Assembly: GCA_964644845.1 (NCBI GenBank)
Contig: CAZXXS010000053.1
Location: 1-49,712 of the forward strand
Length of the DNA: 49,712 nt
Direction of reading: 5' to 3'
Source: Geothermovivens sp964644845
GTDB lineage: Bacteria; Zhuqueibacterota; Zhuqueibacteria; Oleimicrobiales; Geothermoviventaceae
Within the stretch, counting starts at the first letter, position 1, and each line of letters opens with the position of its first letter. A model generated the notes under the pieces. The model was not told the origin of the DNA, did not search any database, and was given only the letters and a program-made list of their open reading frames with translations. Shown piece after piece: positions 25,691 to 35,700 of this stretch. Position numbers and translations under genes: made by a program.

Positions 25691-26341
25691 TTGCTGTTGC
25701 CTGGCATCAAAACGTTCGACGATCGGAACAAAAAGCTGCGTGAACCTGTTAAGGTTAGAGCTGGACGAGGATTAGCTGCGATCGAAACGGCCTTCGCTGA
25801 ACAAGAGCTGGTAGACTGGCTAAAACAGTTCGGGATTACCGAAGGTTTGCGGGTTCTTGACGTCGGCTGCGGTCGCGGCCGTTTCGCCCGAGCAGCAGCA
25901 CAGATCGTTGGGAAAACGGGTTTTGTGCTTGCCGCAGACGTTGACCTGGGTAAACTCAAGGAATCCAACTGGCACGAGAAACCGGCACAGCTTTCCGCGA
26001 TTTGCGCTGACGGGCGCGACTTGCCTGTTCGTACAGCCAGGTTTGATGTCGCCGTCCTCGGCTTCATTTTGCACGAGTTGCCAGAGCCTTACCCTGTTCT
26101 CAACGAAGTGCGGCGGCTTTTACAAGAGGACGGCAAGCTTCTCGTGTTTGAATGGCTGCCCTCCGTTCCGGTTCGTGCTCCCGGCGCCCGCAGACTCCCA
26201 GCTGAAGAAGTCGGGCGTCTGTTCGACAGCGCGGGCTTCCGGGTGGAAAACGTTGGGCACCTGAACGCGTCTGTCTACGTCGTGCACGGCAGCATGGCAA
26301 AGGTACTGTGCTGCGGCGCCTACTCGCCGGTACTCGTTTGA
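25691..26341 (+). CDS. Class I SAM-dependent methyltransferase
   Basis: A 216-residue Rossmann-fold methyltransferase of the Methyltransf_11/UbiE-like type. Motif I is VLDVGCGRGRFARAAAQIVG, motif II has the acidic end of strand beta2 (VLAADVD), and the post-motif ICADGRDLPV leads to FDVAVLGFILHELPEP, as in ubiquinone/menaquinone and arsenite-type methyltransferases. The frame begins with a TTG at 25691 without a clear ribosome binding site, so the exact start is uncertain. The N-terminal FDDRNKKLREP is like many family members. The substrate is unknown. The gene is followed within 55 bases by a microprotein gene. Confidence 0.8.
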   Translation: MLLPGIKTFDDRNKKLREPVKVRAGRGLAAIETAFAEQELVDWLKQFGITEGLRVLDVGCGRGRFARAAAQIVGKTGFVLAADVDLGKLKESNWHEKPAQLSAICADGRDLPVRTARFDVAVLGFILHELPEPYPVLNEVRRLLQEDGKLLVFEWLPSVPVRAPGARRLPAEEVGRLFDSAGFRVENVGHLNASVYVVHGSMAKVLCCGAYSPVLV

Positions 26342-26393
26342 GTGCGCTCCACAGGGAGTGGTTTGCGGGGAACCGCTGTTTGGAGGTAGGGCA

Positions 26394-26480
26394 TTGAAGT
26401 TGCTACTGTTGTTCGTGGCACTTTTTGTGTACATCTTTCTGATCGTCTGGGCTCTGCCGAAACTCGGCATTCCAACCTGA
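26394..26480 (+). CDS. 28-residue single-pass membrane microprotein
   Basis: A very short open frame encoding a peptide that begins MKLLLLFVALFVYIFLIVWA and ends LPKLGIPT. The start is TTG, seven bases after a GGAGG site, as good as those of proven genes here. The peptide is one hydrophobic helix of about 20 residues with a Lys near the start and a short polar tail, typical of small membrane-subunit or stress peptides. It lies between the methyltransferase and the disulfide oxidoreductase genes. A nested hairpin begins directly at the stop codon. No family is recognised. Confidence 0.6.
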   Translation: MKLLLLFVALFVYIFLIVWALPKLGIPT

Positions 26481-26526
26481 GTTTCTTCCGTGTGCGACCT
26501 CCCGGCGGGAGGCAAAAAGAAGAAAC
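26481..26526 (+). promoter_or_regulatory. Nested hairpin directly after the microprotein stop
   Basis: An outer eight-base stem GTTTCTTC/GAAGAAAC (26481-26488 with 26519-26526) encloses an inner perfect stem CCTCCC/GGGAGG (26498-26503 with 26507-26512, loop GGC). There is no T run after it. It could stop or stall transcription before the disulfide oxidoreductase gene, or protect the upstream mRNA. Confidence 0.45.
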
Positions 26527-26664
26527 AGAAGTAGGCAAGGCGCGCGCAGCAGAATCGTCACGTCTCCGTTTCCTGGCAGGTACAGGCCAGAGCCGGAACG
26601 GGCCACAGCAAAGAACAAACAAGGAAATTCATTCGATCATTTTACAGTAGCAGGAGGTGGACAA

Positions 26665-27330
26665 ATGGGTCTTTTGAGTGACAAGGACAAGGCAGCGATC
26701 AAAGAGCGTTTGGCCGGGATGACGAATCCCGTTAAGCTGGTCAACTTCACGCAGGAGCTGGAGTGTCAGTACTGCCGTGAGACCCGCATGCTCATGGAAG
26801 AACTTTCTGAGCTTTCAGACCTGATCACGCTCGAGAAGTACAATTTCCTGACCGACAAAGAGCAAGCTGAAAAGTACGGGATCGACAAGATCCCGGCGAC
26901 CATCGTGATGGACGAGAACAAGGATTACGGGATTCGTTACTTTGGCATTCCGTCGGGCTACGAATTCGCGAGTCTCCTGGAAGACATCCTGATGATTTCC
27001 TCCGGAGATTCCGGTCTGGAGCCTGAGTCGCGGGAGAAGCTCGCCACGCTCGAGAAGCCAGTACACATCCAGGTTTTCGTAACACCAACCTGTCCCTACT
27101 GCCCGATGGCGGTTCGTCTGGCGCACCAGATTGCTTTCGAAAGCGACAAAGTGCGTGGCGACATGGTCGAGGTCACTGAGTTCCCCCATCTCGGTAACAA
27201 GTACGGGGTGATGGGCGTGCCGAAATCGATTTTCAACGAGAAAGTAGAACTTGAAGGCGCTGTGCCGGAACCTCACTACGTCGAGAAAGTCCTCGAGGCA
27301 TCCAAGATCTCGAACATCATCACGGTTTAG
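26665..27330 (+). CDS. Protein disulfide oxidoreductase with two thioredoxin folds (PDO family)
   Basis: A 221-residue glutaredoxin-like/PDO protein built from two thioredoxin-fold halves. The first has the redox pair CQYC (Cys34, Cys37) and the cis-proline segment KIPAT. The second has CPYC (Cys143, Cys146) and the cis-proline segment GVPKS. PDO proteins of hyperthermophilic archaea and bacteria form and shuffle intracellular disulfides and pair with thioredoxin reductase. Both active sites look functional. There is no signal peptide, so it acts in the cytosol. The ATG follows AGGAGGTGGACAA. A strong terminator ends the transcript at 27402-27455. Confidence 0.9.
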   Translation: MGLLSDKDKAAIKERLAGMTNPVKLVNFTQELECQYCRETRMLMEELSELSDLITLEKYNFLTDKEQAEKYGIDKIPATIVMDENKDYGIRYFGIPSGYEFASLLEDILMISSGDSGLEPESREKLATLEKPVHIQVFVTPTCPYCPMAVRLAHQIAFESDKVRGDMVEVTEFPHLGNKYGVMGVPKSIFNEKVELEGAVPEPHYVEKVLEASKISNIITV

Positions 27331-28117
27331 CCAAGCTGCTGTGGTACCCCCGCGGCCCAAGCGCCGCGGTCGGAACGTGAACAGCTTCCAGAACGCTTTC
27401 AAAGAAGCCCCTCCCGGCCGTCGGAGACTTGCCGAGCGAGGGGCTTCTTCTTTTTCGTTTCGTCCGTTGGCCTCCCCTGCTTCCAAAACCGACGTTCCTG
27501 CCACTCTCTTTGCCCCCTACCAGCCCAGCAGTTCCGTCCTCTGGGGTCAACTCGCCGCTCAAGCCGCTCTGGTTACGGCAGAACGCCTGCAGTCTCCACG
27601 CGGCCTGGGCCTGCCTTAAGCGGCGTGCAACTCGCCGTGCCGCCCTGTTTCGTACTTCCTCAGGGGAGGTGACGGTCAAAATCTGCCGCAGGGGTAAGCA
27701 AATTCGTTCCACAACCGCTTCCAGGTCGACGCAGATCGCCAGTGACTGGACGAACGGACCGTTGCCAGCGTAAACCTCACCGGCGCCAGGTCCGAGTCTG
27801 CTCCAGAGCGCACCGCGGCAGTCGTTTGTTTCTGCTGCAGTTCCGTCCCCTGTACGCTTCCTGAAACCCAGAAAGGCAGGATACACCCGGTCCCTCAGAA
27901 AAACGACGCCGCCGTTTTCCCTGGCACAGGGCTTGCCCGAGCACAGGTTACCGGGACGAATCTCACCGCGCGCGCTTCCGTGATCAAATCGCTCAGGTTT
28001 TTCTCCAGGTTGACCGACAGGAAATCAGAGGGGTGAAGACCACAGGGTTCCTGTCTTTACCTGCTGCTGCCGAAGAGCAGACCGTCGCACGACCTAAATC
28101 AACGCGAGGAGCAACAC
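27331..28117. other. Gene-free stretch
   Basis: About 790 bases, of which the first 125 contain the PDO terminator. A 188-residue minus-strand frame at 27320-27886 crosses the terminator and the end of the PDO gene and has no family resemblance. I treat it as non-coding. No promoter for the following outer-membrane protein gene was recognised. Confidence 0.45.
27402..27455 (+). terminator. Rho-independent terminator after the PDO gene
   Basis: A perfect 12-base stem AAGAAGCCCCTC (27402-27413) / GAGGGGCTTCTT (27438-27449) with a 24-base loop is followed by CTTTTT. It lies 71 bases after the stop codon. Confidence 0.85.
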
Positions 28118-29599
28118 ATGGTGCGTTCTGCCCGCCACACGGCCGCGCTCACTTTCTGGGTTCTCCTGACGCAGATCCTGATCAGTAGTGGTTTGCGAGC
28201 CCAGGGAAACACTCAGCTCTTGGAGTTCCACGGCGGCCGCTACCGCTTCACGGGCAAGGTGGGGCTGGCCGCCACGGGCCTGCTTGATCCGCTTTTCGGA
28301 TCCCCACTTCTCCTTGTAGCGGGGCAAGCTTCGCCCTCCAACATCTGTGCGAACCCCGGGGCCCTGGCCTGGAACCAACGTCCCCAGGGAATTCTCGGCC
28401 TTCGTCCTGGATTCAGTCTGAATCTCGACAAGTTCCTGGATATGAAAACCCTCGTGAGACCTGAGGTAGACGACGCCATCGCCGACATCCGAGCGCCGGG
28501 GATGAGGCTGGCGGATGAGGATTACCCCGACATCCAGGCGAGTGTCGGCCCCGTGTCTCTCCTGTCGGGAGTTGTTACCCTGCCTGTCGCATCCAACGCC
28601 GTACTCGGTTTCGGCCTCTACAGCCCCTTCTCGGTACAGGTTACCGCCGTTGGATCAGGCATGGAGATGCGCCTGAAAACCATCGACGAAGAAGACCCAA
28701 GTCGCGAAGTAACCTTCTTTGGGTCAAACGATTTTGCCCTTGAGTTGAGCTCGCGCCTGTTCAGCTACTCGGTAGCCTTGGCGTACGCGCCTCTGTCGTC
28801 CTTGGGCTTGGGATTGTCTGTGGAAGGCATCAGCGGTTCGGTGGACTTCGCGGGACGTCTGGACACGCAGGGTATCATGGCTGTCGCAGGCATCGAACGT
28901 GCCTTCAACGACCCAAACGACCCGTGGACAAACAGTCTCTTTGCCGATGCCTCCGCCTCCTACACGGGTCAAACCGCCCGGTTGCACCTTGGCGGTCAGT
29001 ACCGGTTGTCGGACAGAACCGCCTTTGGGCTGTCGGTTCAGACAGCCACGACCCTAAAAATGACCGGAAAAGCCGAGGTCACCCAGTACGCGCTTCCCGG
29101 TTTCAACCTCGACGCAGGTGCCGACGAGGACATGCTGGACCCAACAGCCATCAGTCTGGACGAGCCCACACGAACGAAGCTCATCCGCAACCCAACTGGC
29201 CGTTCCGTTGACGTTCACTTGCCGGCCAGAACCGAGCTTTCTCTGACAACCGGCACGGAAAACGTCGGCCTGGCGGTTTCCCTGGCGGTCGAGAGCGGCT
29301 CGTTCCAGGTCTCGCACGTCCTGCAGGGCGAAAACACAGAAAGCCGTTACGTCTTCGAGCTTTCGCGCAGCGTGTCGCTCAGCCTGGATTTCAGGCTGTG
29401 GGGCTTCTTCGTCGGAGTTGGCTACAGCAGCGCTACGTTCCGGCAAATGACGCCCGATGGCGCAGACGCAGAGGATTTTCCGTACCCGCGCGTAACGCTC
29501 GGCTACACACAGAGAATCTCGCCACACGTGTTCTTTGGAAGCCGCCTACTGGCTTTGCCAGACCCCGTGGGCGGTTTAGGCATCGGATTTGTGCTGTGA
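28118..29599 (+). CDS. Outer-membrane beta-barrel protein
   Basis: A 493-residue exported protein. The signal peptide has a hydrophobic core (TFWVLLTQILISS) and a cleavage site near LRAQG. The N-terminal part contains SPSNICANPGALAWN, the pattern seen near the start of FadL- and PorV-like barrels. The rest is a run of amphipathic strands (VLGFGLYSPFSVQVTAV, LSFRLWGFFVGVGY-like) ending in an aromatic/Leu C terminus typical of the outer membrane. The ATG follows GAGGAGCAAC. The next gene is a giant exported repeat protein 125 bases downstream, and a PorV/PorQ-like protein follows that, so the barrel may serve its export or anchoring. Its substrate is unknown. Confidence 0.75.
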   Translation: MVRSARHTAALTFWVLLTQILISSGLRAQGNTQLLEFHGGRYRFTGKVGLAATGLLDPLFGSPLLLVAGQASPSNICANPGALAWNQRPQGILGLRPGFSLNLDKFLDMKTLVRPEVDDAIADIRAPGMRLADEDYPDIQASVGPVSLLSGVVTLPVASNAVLGFGLYSPFSVQVTAVGSGMEMRLKTIDEEDPSREVTFFGSNDFALELSSRLFSYSVALAYAPLSSLGLGLSVEGISGSVDFAGRLDTQGIMAVAGIERAFNDPNDPWTNSLFADASASYTGQTARLHLGGQYRLSDRTAFGLSVQTATTLKMTGKAEVTQYALPGFNLDAGADEDMLDPTAISLDEPTRTKLIRNPTGRSVDVHLPARTELSLTTGTENVGLAVSLAVESGSFQVSHVLQGENTESRYVFELSRSVSLSLDFRLWGFFVGVGYSSATFRQMTPDGADAEDFPYPRVTLGYTQRISPHVFFGSRLLALPDPVGGLGIGFVL

Positions 29600-29724
29600 A
29601 TCCCCGTGGCTGACCGCCGGTCTTTTACTGGCAACACGCCGAACAACCGGCGACTCGTTCCCCAGTACGTCGCGGGGAAGCCCTGTGGCATCGAACGGAT
29701 GTCAACGATTTCAGGAGTGCATTG

Positions 29725-32700
29725 ATGCAACGTCGAAAGGTCGCCGTACTGGCTCTTTTGGCCACCCTGGTTCTGGGCACCGTCCCGCGCTTGAACGCCG
29801 GGCAGGAACACCTGGTGAACACCGCCTTCCTGCAGAGCCGTGCCAACCTGACTGCGGACCTGGTGCTCACCGAAGTCCCCCTCGGCCTCAACTCGTCCAG
29901 CTCGCTTGTGCGTGTGGCCTGGACGCCTGAGGTCAGCGGTGTGCTGAGGTACTCGGCCCTGCCTTCGGGCGCTGATCCTGCCAACTACCCCTACGAGTTG
30001 CCAGCCGCCTCGCTGGAGACGAACCAGCCCGGGTTGCTCGAGTTTTACGGCAGCGCTCTGCCAGCGGGCGTGTGGTACGCCGTTGTGGTTTCAGGAAACG
30101 ACCACAGTGCGGAGTTCACCATCATTCGTGAAGCCGACGAGTCGCCCCGCATGATCGGTCCGCAAACCGCCCTTGGCGACTCGGGCATTTCGACCAACGC
30201 ACCCACCTTCTCCTGGGAACCGGTGGCAGGAGTTCCCTTCTACCACGTGATTCTGTCGGACACACCCTTCGAAGTAGAAAAAGACGACCAGGGCAACACG
30301 GTCACTCGCGGCGCAAACATCATTTGGCAGGCCATCACTCCCGAAACCTCCATCCTCTACCCCACACCGGATCCGTCCGGGTTTTTCGCCGACACACAGG
30401 CTCCGCCCCTGGTGAAGGGAGTTCGGTACAACTGGATCGTCCTCAACAACTACGGGAACAACCCGGCTCTGACTTCTTCCGTGACCGGAGGTCCAACGGG
30501 ATTTTCCGTCAACGTTCCCCTGCCTTTCGACCCGCCGGTTAACCTGTACCCAGAGCCCGGAGCCCTGATCAGCGGCGACGTCATTCCGTTTTCCTGGTCA
30601 AACATTCCCGACGCAGTCCTCTACTACGTGTACATTTCCCGCTACGAAGAAGTAAACGGCAGTCAGGCACTCGTGCCCGTGTGGAGCGGAATTACAACCG
30701 AGCCGACCCTAGACTTTGACGCCAGTCTGGCTTTGCAGGAAGGTTACTACGTCTGGAAAGTGCTTGCCCAGGACGAAAGTGGCAAAGGAGCGATGGGCGA
30801 CACCACAGGTTTCTACTACTCGTCCAAGTCCGCTCCGGTTACCTTTCGAACTTACGACCTCAACGGCCTCGTACTGCCCCGGGTTAACCTCAGCCTCCAG
30901 GTGGTTGGCGGCGGTTTGAGCCCTTTCCCGCTGGCCACAGACGACACCGGTGCTCTCGACCGCGATCTTCCCCTCAACGATTACGAGGTAACAGCTTCAA
31001 AATCGGCCTACGAAGACACCACGGTGTTCTTCTCAGTCACAACCGAGGCCGAACACGTCACGGTGACGATTCGTTTGCGGCGTAGTCCGGCCACGGTTCA
31101 CGGGTCCACCGTCGACCAGGACGGGAATCCGCTTCCGTACGCTACAGTAACCGCCGCTCTGGCAGACAGCGACTACACACGTGCGGTGTCCAGCGACCAA
31201 AACGGCCGCTTTTCCCTCAGCCTCGACGCCGGTCACTGGCGCATTCAGGCAACGAAACCCAGTTACGAGGCTTCGGTCACCAGGGAACTCATCCTGAACG
31301 CTGGCGACGACGTCGATCTGGACACACTCTACGGTGAACCCCTGGTCCTCACAGAGCGGCAACTCGTCGTGTCGGGAACGGTGCTAACACCAGAGCTGGC
31401 GCCGGTGTGGCACGCAACGGTAAGCGCCACCAAAGACGAGGAAACCGAAACCGCCTACACCGATGCCAGTGGTAACTACGCGCTCAACCTCAGCCCCGGC
31501 ACGTGGACACTGAAAGCCAGCAAAGATGGCTACAGCAGTCAACCGCCAGTCACGCTGGAACTGCTGGACCACGACGTGGCGCAAGACTTCGAGCTCACCC
31601 CTCGCGCCAACGTACTGAGTGGCCAGGTGCTCAGCGGCGGCGAACCGCTGGAAGGCGCCACAGTTCGTGCGACCCCGGGATCGGGCACGCCCGTGGAAGC
31701 ACAAACCGACGCCTTCGGCAGCTACAATCTTTCGCTGCCCCAGGGGGATTACACTGTGAACGCCCAGAAAGACGGCTACGCGACTTCCGAGGACAAAACA
31801 TTCTCTCTCGGCCTTGGCGAAACGGTGACGGGCGTAGATTTCGAGCTGACGCCCCTCACAGCCTGGATCGAGGGCACCACCACCGACGCTGCCGGTGAGG
31901 CTCTCGCCGACGTTCACGTGAGCAACGGCGACAACGAAACGATCAGCGCTGAGGATGGCAGTTTTCGCCTCGGCGTGCCCCCAGGGACGCACACCCTCAG
32001 AGCGGAAAAAACCGGCTACATCACTCCACAACCGGCCACCGTGAGCGTTGGTCCGGGGCAGACCGTGACGGGCGTGGACTTCAGCCTGGCTCCAAACGCC
32101 TCCGTCCTCACAGGAGGTGTCCGCTCCGACGGGCTACCTGTGGCGCAGGCCGTCGTCACCGCAAGTTCGGGAGAAAGCGTCGTCGCCCAGACTGAAACCG
32201 CGGACGACGGCTCCTACCGACTCAGCGTGGCCCCGGGTGACTACGTGCTGAAGTGCCAGAAAACCAACTACCTGGCGACACCCGAGAGCCTTGCAGTGAA
32301 AGCAGGACCAGGGCAGACCTTTACCGGACTGGATTTTGAGTTGGCACTCAACGTCGCCACTCTGAGCGGAAGTGTTACGGAACCCTCTGGTCCTGTACGC
32401 GCCGCTACGGTTCGTGCTCAGCCAAGCGGTTCCTCCGAAATTAGCTACGAAACCCAAACCGGGACGGACGGCACTTACATCCTCAAAGTCCCACCTGGCA
32501 CGAGCTACACCCTGACAGCGGAAAAACGAGGTTACCAGGCAGGAACGGCTGCAACCGGTGTACTTGCAGCCGGGTCGAGCGTCACTTTCGACCTGGCCAT
32601 CGTGCCGCAGCAGAGCGCTGTGGTCGGAACGGTGCACGATTCCTCGGGAAACGCCCTGGCCGGGGTTACCGTTCAAGCGGTTGCCTCGTCCGCCTCTTTC

Positions 32701-35700
32701 GAGGGCACGACGGACTCGCGCGGAAACTTTTACCTCGGTGTCGAGGCGGGCACGTACACGCTGACAGCAAGTAAAGCGGGTTACGCCACAGCCTCCCGGG
32801 AGGTAACCGTCGCCGTGGGCGACACAGCGGGGCCCGTCCTTTTCACTCTCCAGCCAACTTTTGGCTCGATGGACGTTCTGGTCACGGACACGGAAACCGG
32901 AAGGCCGGTGGCCGGCGCTACAGTACGCGCCACAGAGGCCGCAACGGGCCTGGGAGCAACCGGAACAACGGACACGAGCGGTCAGCTTTTGTTGGATCGC
33001 CTCGTGCCTGGCATTTACTCCCTCACTGCCTCTCACTCAGCCTACGCAGAGCAAACGCTTGAAGGCAAGGTCCTGGCGTCCAACGCTTCTCTCCACGTGG
33101 ACTTTCAGCTCAGGAAATTGACCGGCCGAATCGCGGGGATTTGCCAGACCGGCGGAGAAGGCATTCCTAACGTCACTGTTGTTGCCACAGACAGTCTGGG
33201 GAGCCCCAAGACAGTGGTAACTGCTGCGGACGGCTCTTACCGTTTCGACAACGTGCCACCGGGGTCTTACACCGTCCGCGCCAGCCTGGCTGGGTACCGA
33301 TCGGACGGTGAAAAGGCGGTGCGCGTGACTGACCAGACCACCGCCCGAGCCGATTTCGCCCTGTACCCGAACACGGGGACCATTCGGGGTGTTGTCACAG
33401 ACGAACACGATGTCGGCGTAGAGCACGTTCAGATCGTAGCGCGAGGGGCAAACGGAAACGAAGGACAAGACACCACCGACGTGGACGGTAGTTTTCTGAT
33501 CGCCAGCCTCGCACCGGACACGTACACTGTTACGGCAACTCTGGCGGGGTACACCAGCGCTCCATCGGACACCCAGGTCGTCCTCACGGAGGGGAGTACA
33601 CTGCAGCTTCGTTTTGGTCTACGTCCAAATCGCCGCCGACTGACCGGCTGGGTTCGCAGCCAAACGGGATCGGCCCTGTCCAACGTCGCGGTGAAAGCGA
33701 CTTTTGGCACAGAAACGCTGCAGGCCCGCACCAGTGTGGACGGTGCTTTTGCGCTGGAAGGCCTCCCGCCTGAGAGCCAGGTTCGCCTCACCACTGTGAT
33801 CACCAAACAGGGCTTCGACAACGCTGACACCTCGGTCACGGTGGGAAACTCTGACCTGACGGGTGTGGTGCTGCGCGTTGTCGTGCATCGGGCCAGCATT
33901 TCCGGGAACGCTGGCCTTCAAGGGGTGAAAATCACAGCCACAAGTGGTCCGGTCGGGAACGTGCAGACGTTCACGGACGCCAGCGGCAACTACCGTCTCG
34001 AAAATCTCTACGCAGGCACTTACACCGTGGCGGCCGAAAAAGCCGGTTACCTCGCGCAACCGGAGCAAATGTCCGTTGCCATCGCCAGCCCAGAGTCGGA
34101 GGTAAACGGCGTTGACTTCAGCCTTCAGGAAATCAAGGTCGCCCTCGGCGGGCGCGTAGTTAGCCGCGCCACATCCAGACCTGTGCCAAACGCCGCAGTC
34201 TCTCTGTGGTCCCGATACGGTACTCAACGCGCACAGACCGACGCCAACGGCCGCTTCACCTTTTCGAATCTACCACCAGAAACCGACTACAGCGTGGGCA
34301 CAGCCCTTCCGCAACTGGATTTCGACAACGCGGACACAACGGTCCACCTGGCAACCACGAACGGTACGACCGGCGACTTGAGAGTCGGGGTTCACAACAG
34401 CGTGCTGTATGGCCGCGTTACCAACACCGGTGGAGCCCCTGTGGCGGGTGCGACCGTACAAATCTCCGAACTGGACACGGTTCTTTCAACGGACGCTGAA
34501 GGTCGTTTTCGCCTCGCTCATCTGGCACCTGGCACCGTCGAGCTTGTGGCAACTGCGCCGGGCTACCGGCTTTCCCAGATCCAAACGTCCCTGTCAGAAT
34601 TCGACAGTACCGCGGTAACGTTCCAGCTGACACGGCGGCAATCTGCCATTTTTGGAACAGTCAAGGCTGACGGGATCAAACTGGAAAATGCCCTCGTCAC
34701 GCTTTTGCAAGCAAGCGACTCGACTGAGCTGGCAGTAGACACAACAGACGTTGCCGGAACCTACGCCTTCGAGAACCTGACTGCTGGTACCGGTTTTCTG
34801 CTCCTTTTCCAAAAAACCGGTTACCGCGACACCGTACTTGGTCCGGTCGTTCTGAGCGGCCAAAACGTCGCCCTCAACGTGGACCTGCTGCCTTTGCCGA
34901 ACGCAATCCTTGGCACCGTAACACTGGCGGCATCCGGTCAACCAGCGACCGGTGCGCAGGTGCTTGCGCAGGGCTTGAACGGCGCTTCCTTCGCCACCCA
35001 CACGGGTCCGTTTGGAGACTTCGTGTTTGCCAGTCTGCCGGCTGGTACGTACTCGTTAGCTGCAACTCTTGACAGTCTGGCCAGTCCGGCTACTGTAGCA
35101 ACCCTGGAGGCCGGAAAATCAGTACGCAAATTGCTTCGTTTGCAGCGAACTGCGGGCATCCGCGGTGTTGTGAGGCAGGATGACAACCCGGTGTCGGAAG
35201 CTGCTGTGGTGGCGACCAACAACGCTACAGGTGTTGTGGCATCTGCTCGCTCTGATTCGAACGGAAGCTACCAGCTTACCGGCCTGCTTGGTGGGGACTA
35301 CGTGATCACCGCCACGGCCATCGGTTACGTGCCAGATCCCCCCTACCACACGCTTTCGCTAAAGCCCGGTGAACAGGCGAGCCTGGACATCACGCTGAGG
35401 CCGCAAAGCAACGCGATTTTCGGTCGGGTAACCGATCCACACCAGGCCGGACTGTACGGTGTGCAAATCACGGCGCAAGGAAACAGCGGTAAGACCGTTG
35501 CTCGGACAGACCGCAACGGAGAGTACCGAATGGAGGGGGTACGGGTCGGCACGTACGTGGTTACAGCCGAACTCTTTGGATACCGAAGTCCTGGTCCCGA
35601 CACAGTGAACGTCACGGTGGACGCCCCCGCTGTAGCGAACTTTGTCTTGCAACCGATCCTGAACAGAATTTCTGGTACGGTAACCGACAGCCTGACGGGA

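Noticed and set aside
26394..26526. Classical amino-acid attenuator with leader peptide
   Set aside because: The peptide is a clean membrane helix rather than a run of one regulatory residue, no alternative anti-terminator pairing is evident, and the following gene is not biosynthetic.
27320..27886. 188-codon open frame on the minus strand
   Set aside because: It runs through the PDO terminator and into the end of the PDO gene, and half of it is low-complexity basic sequence. A short helical-looking part is not enough to call a gene.
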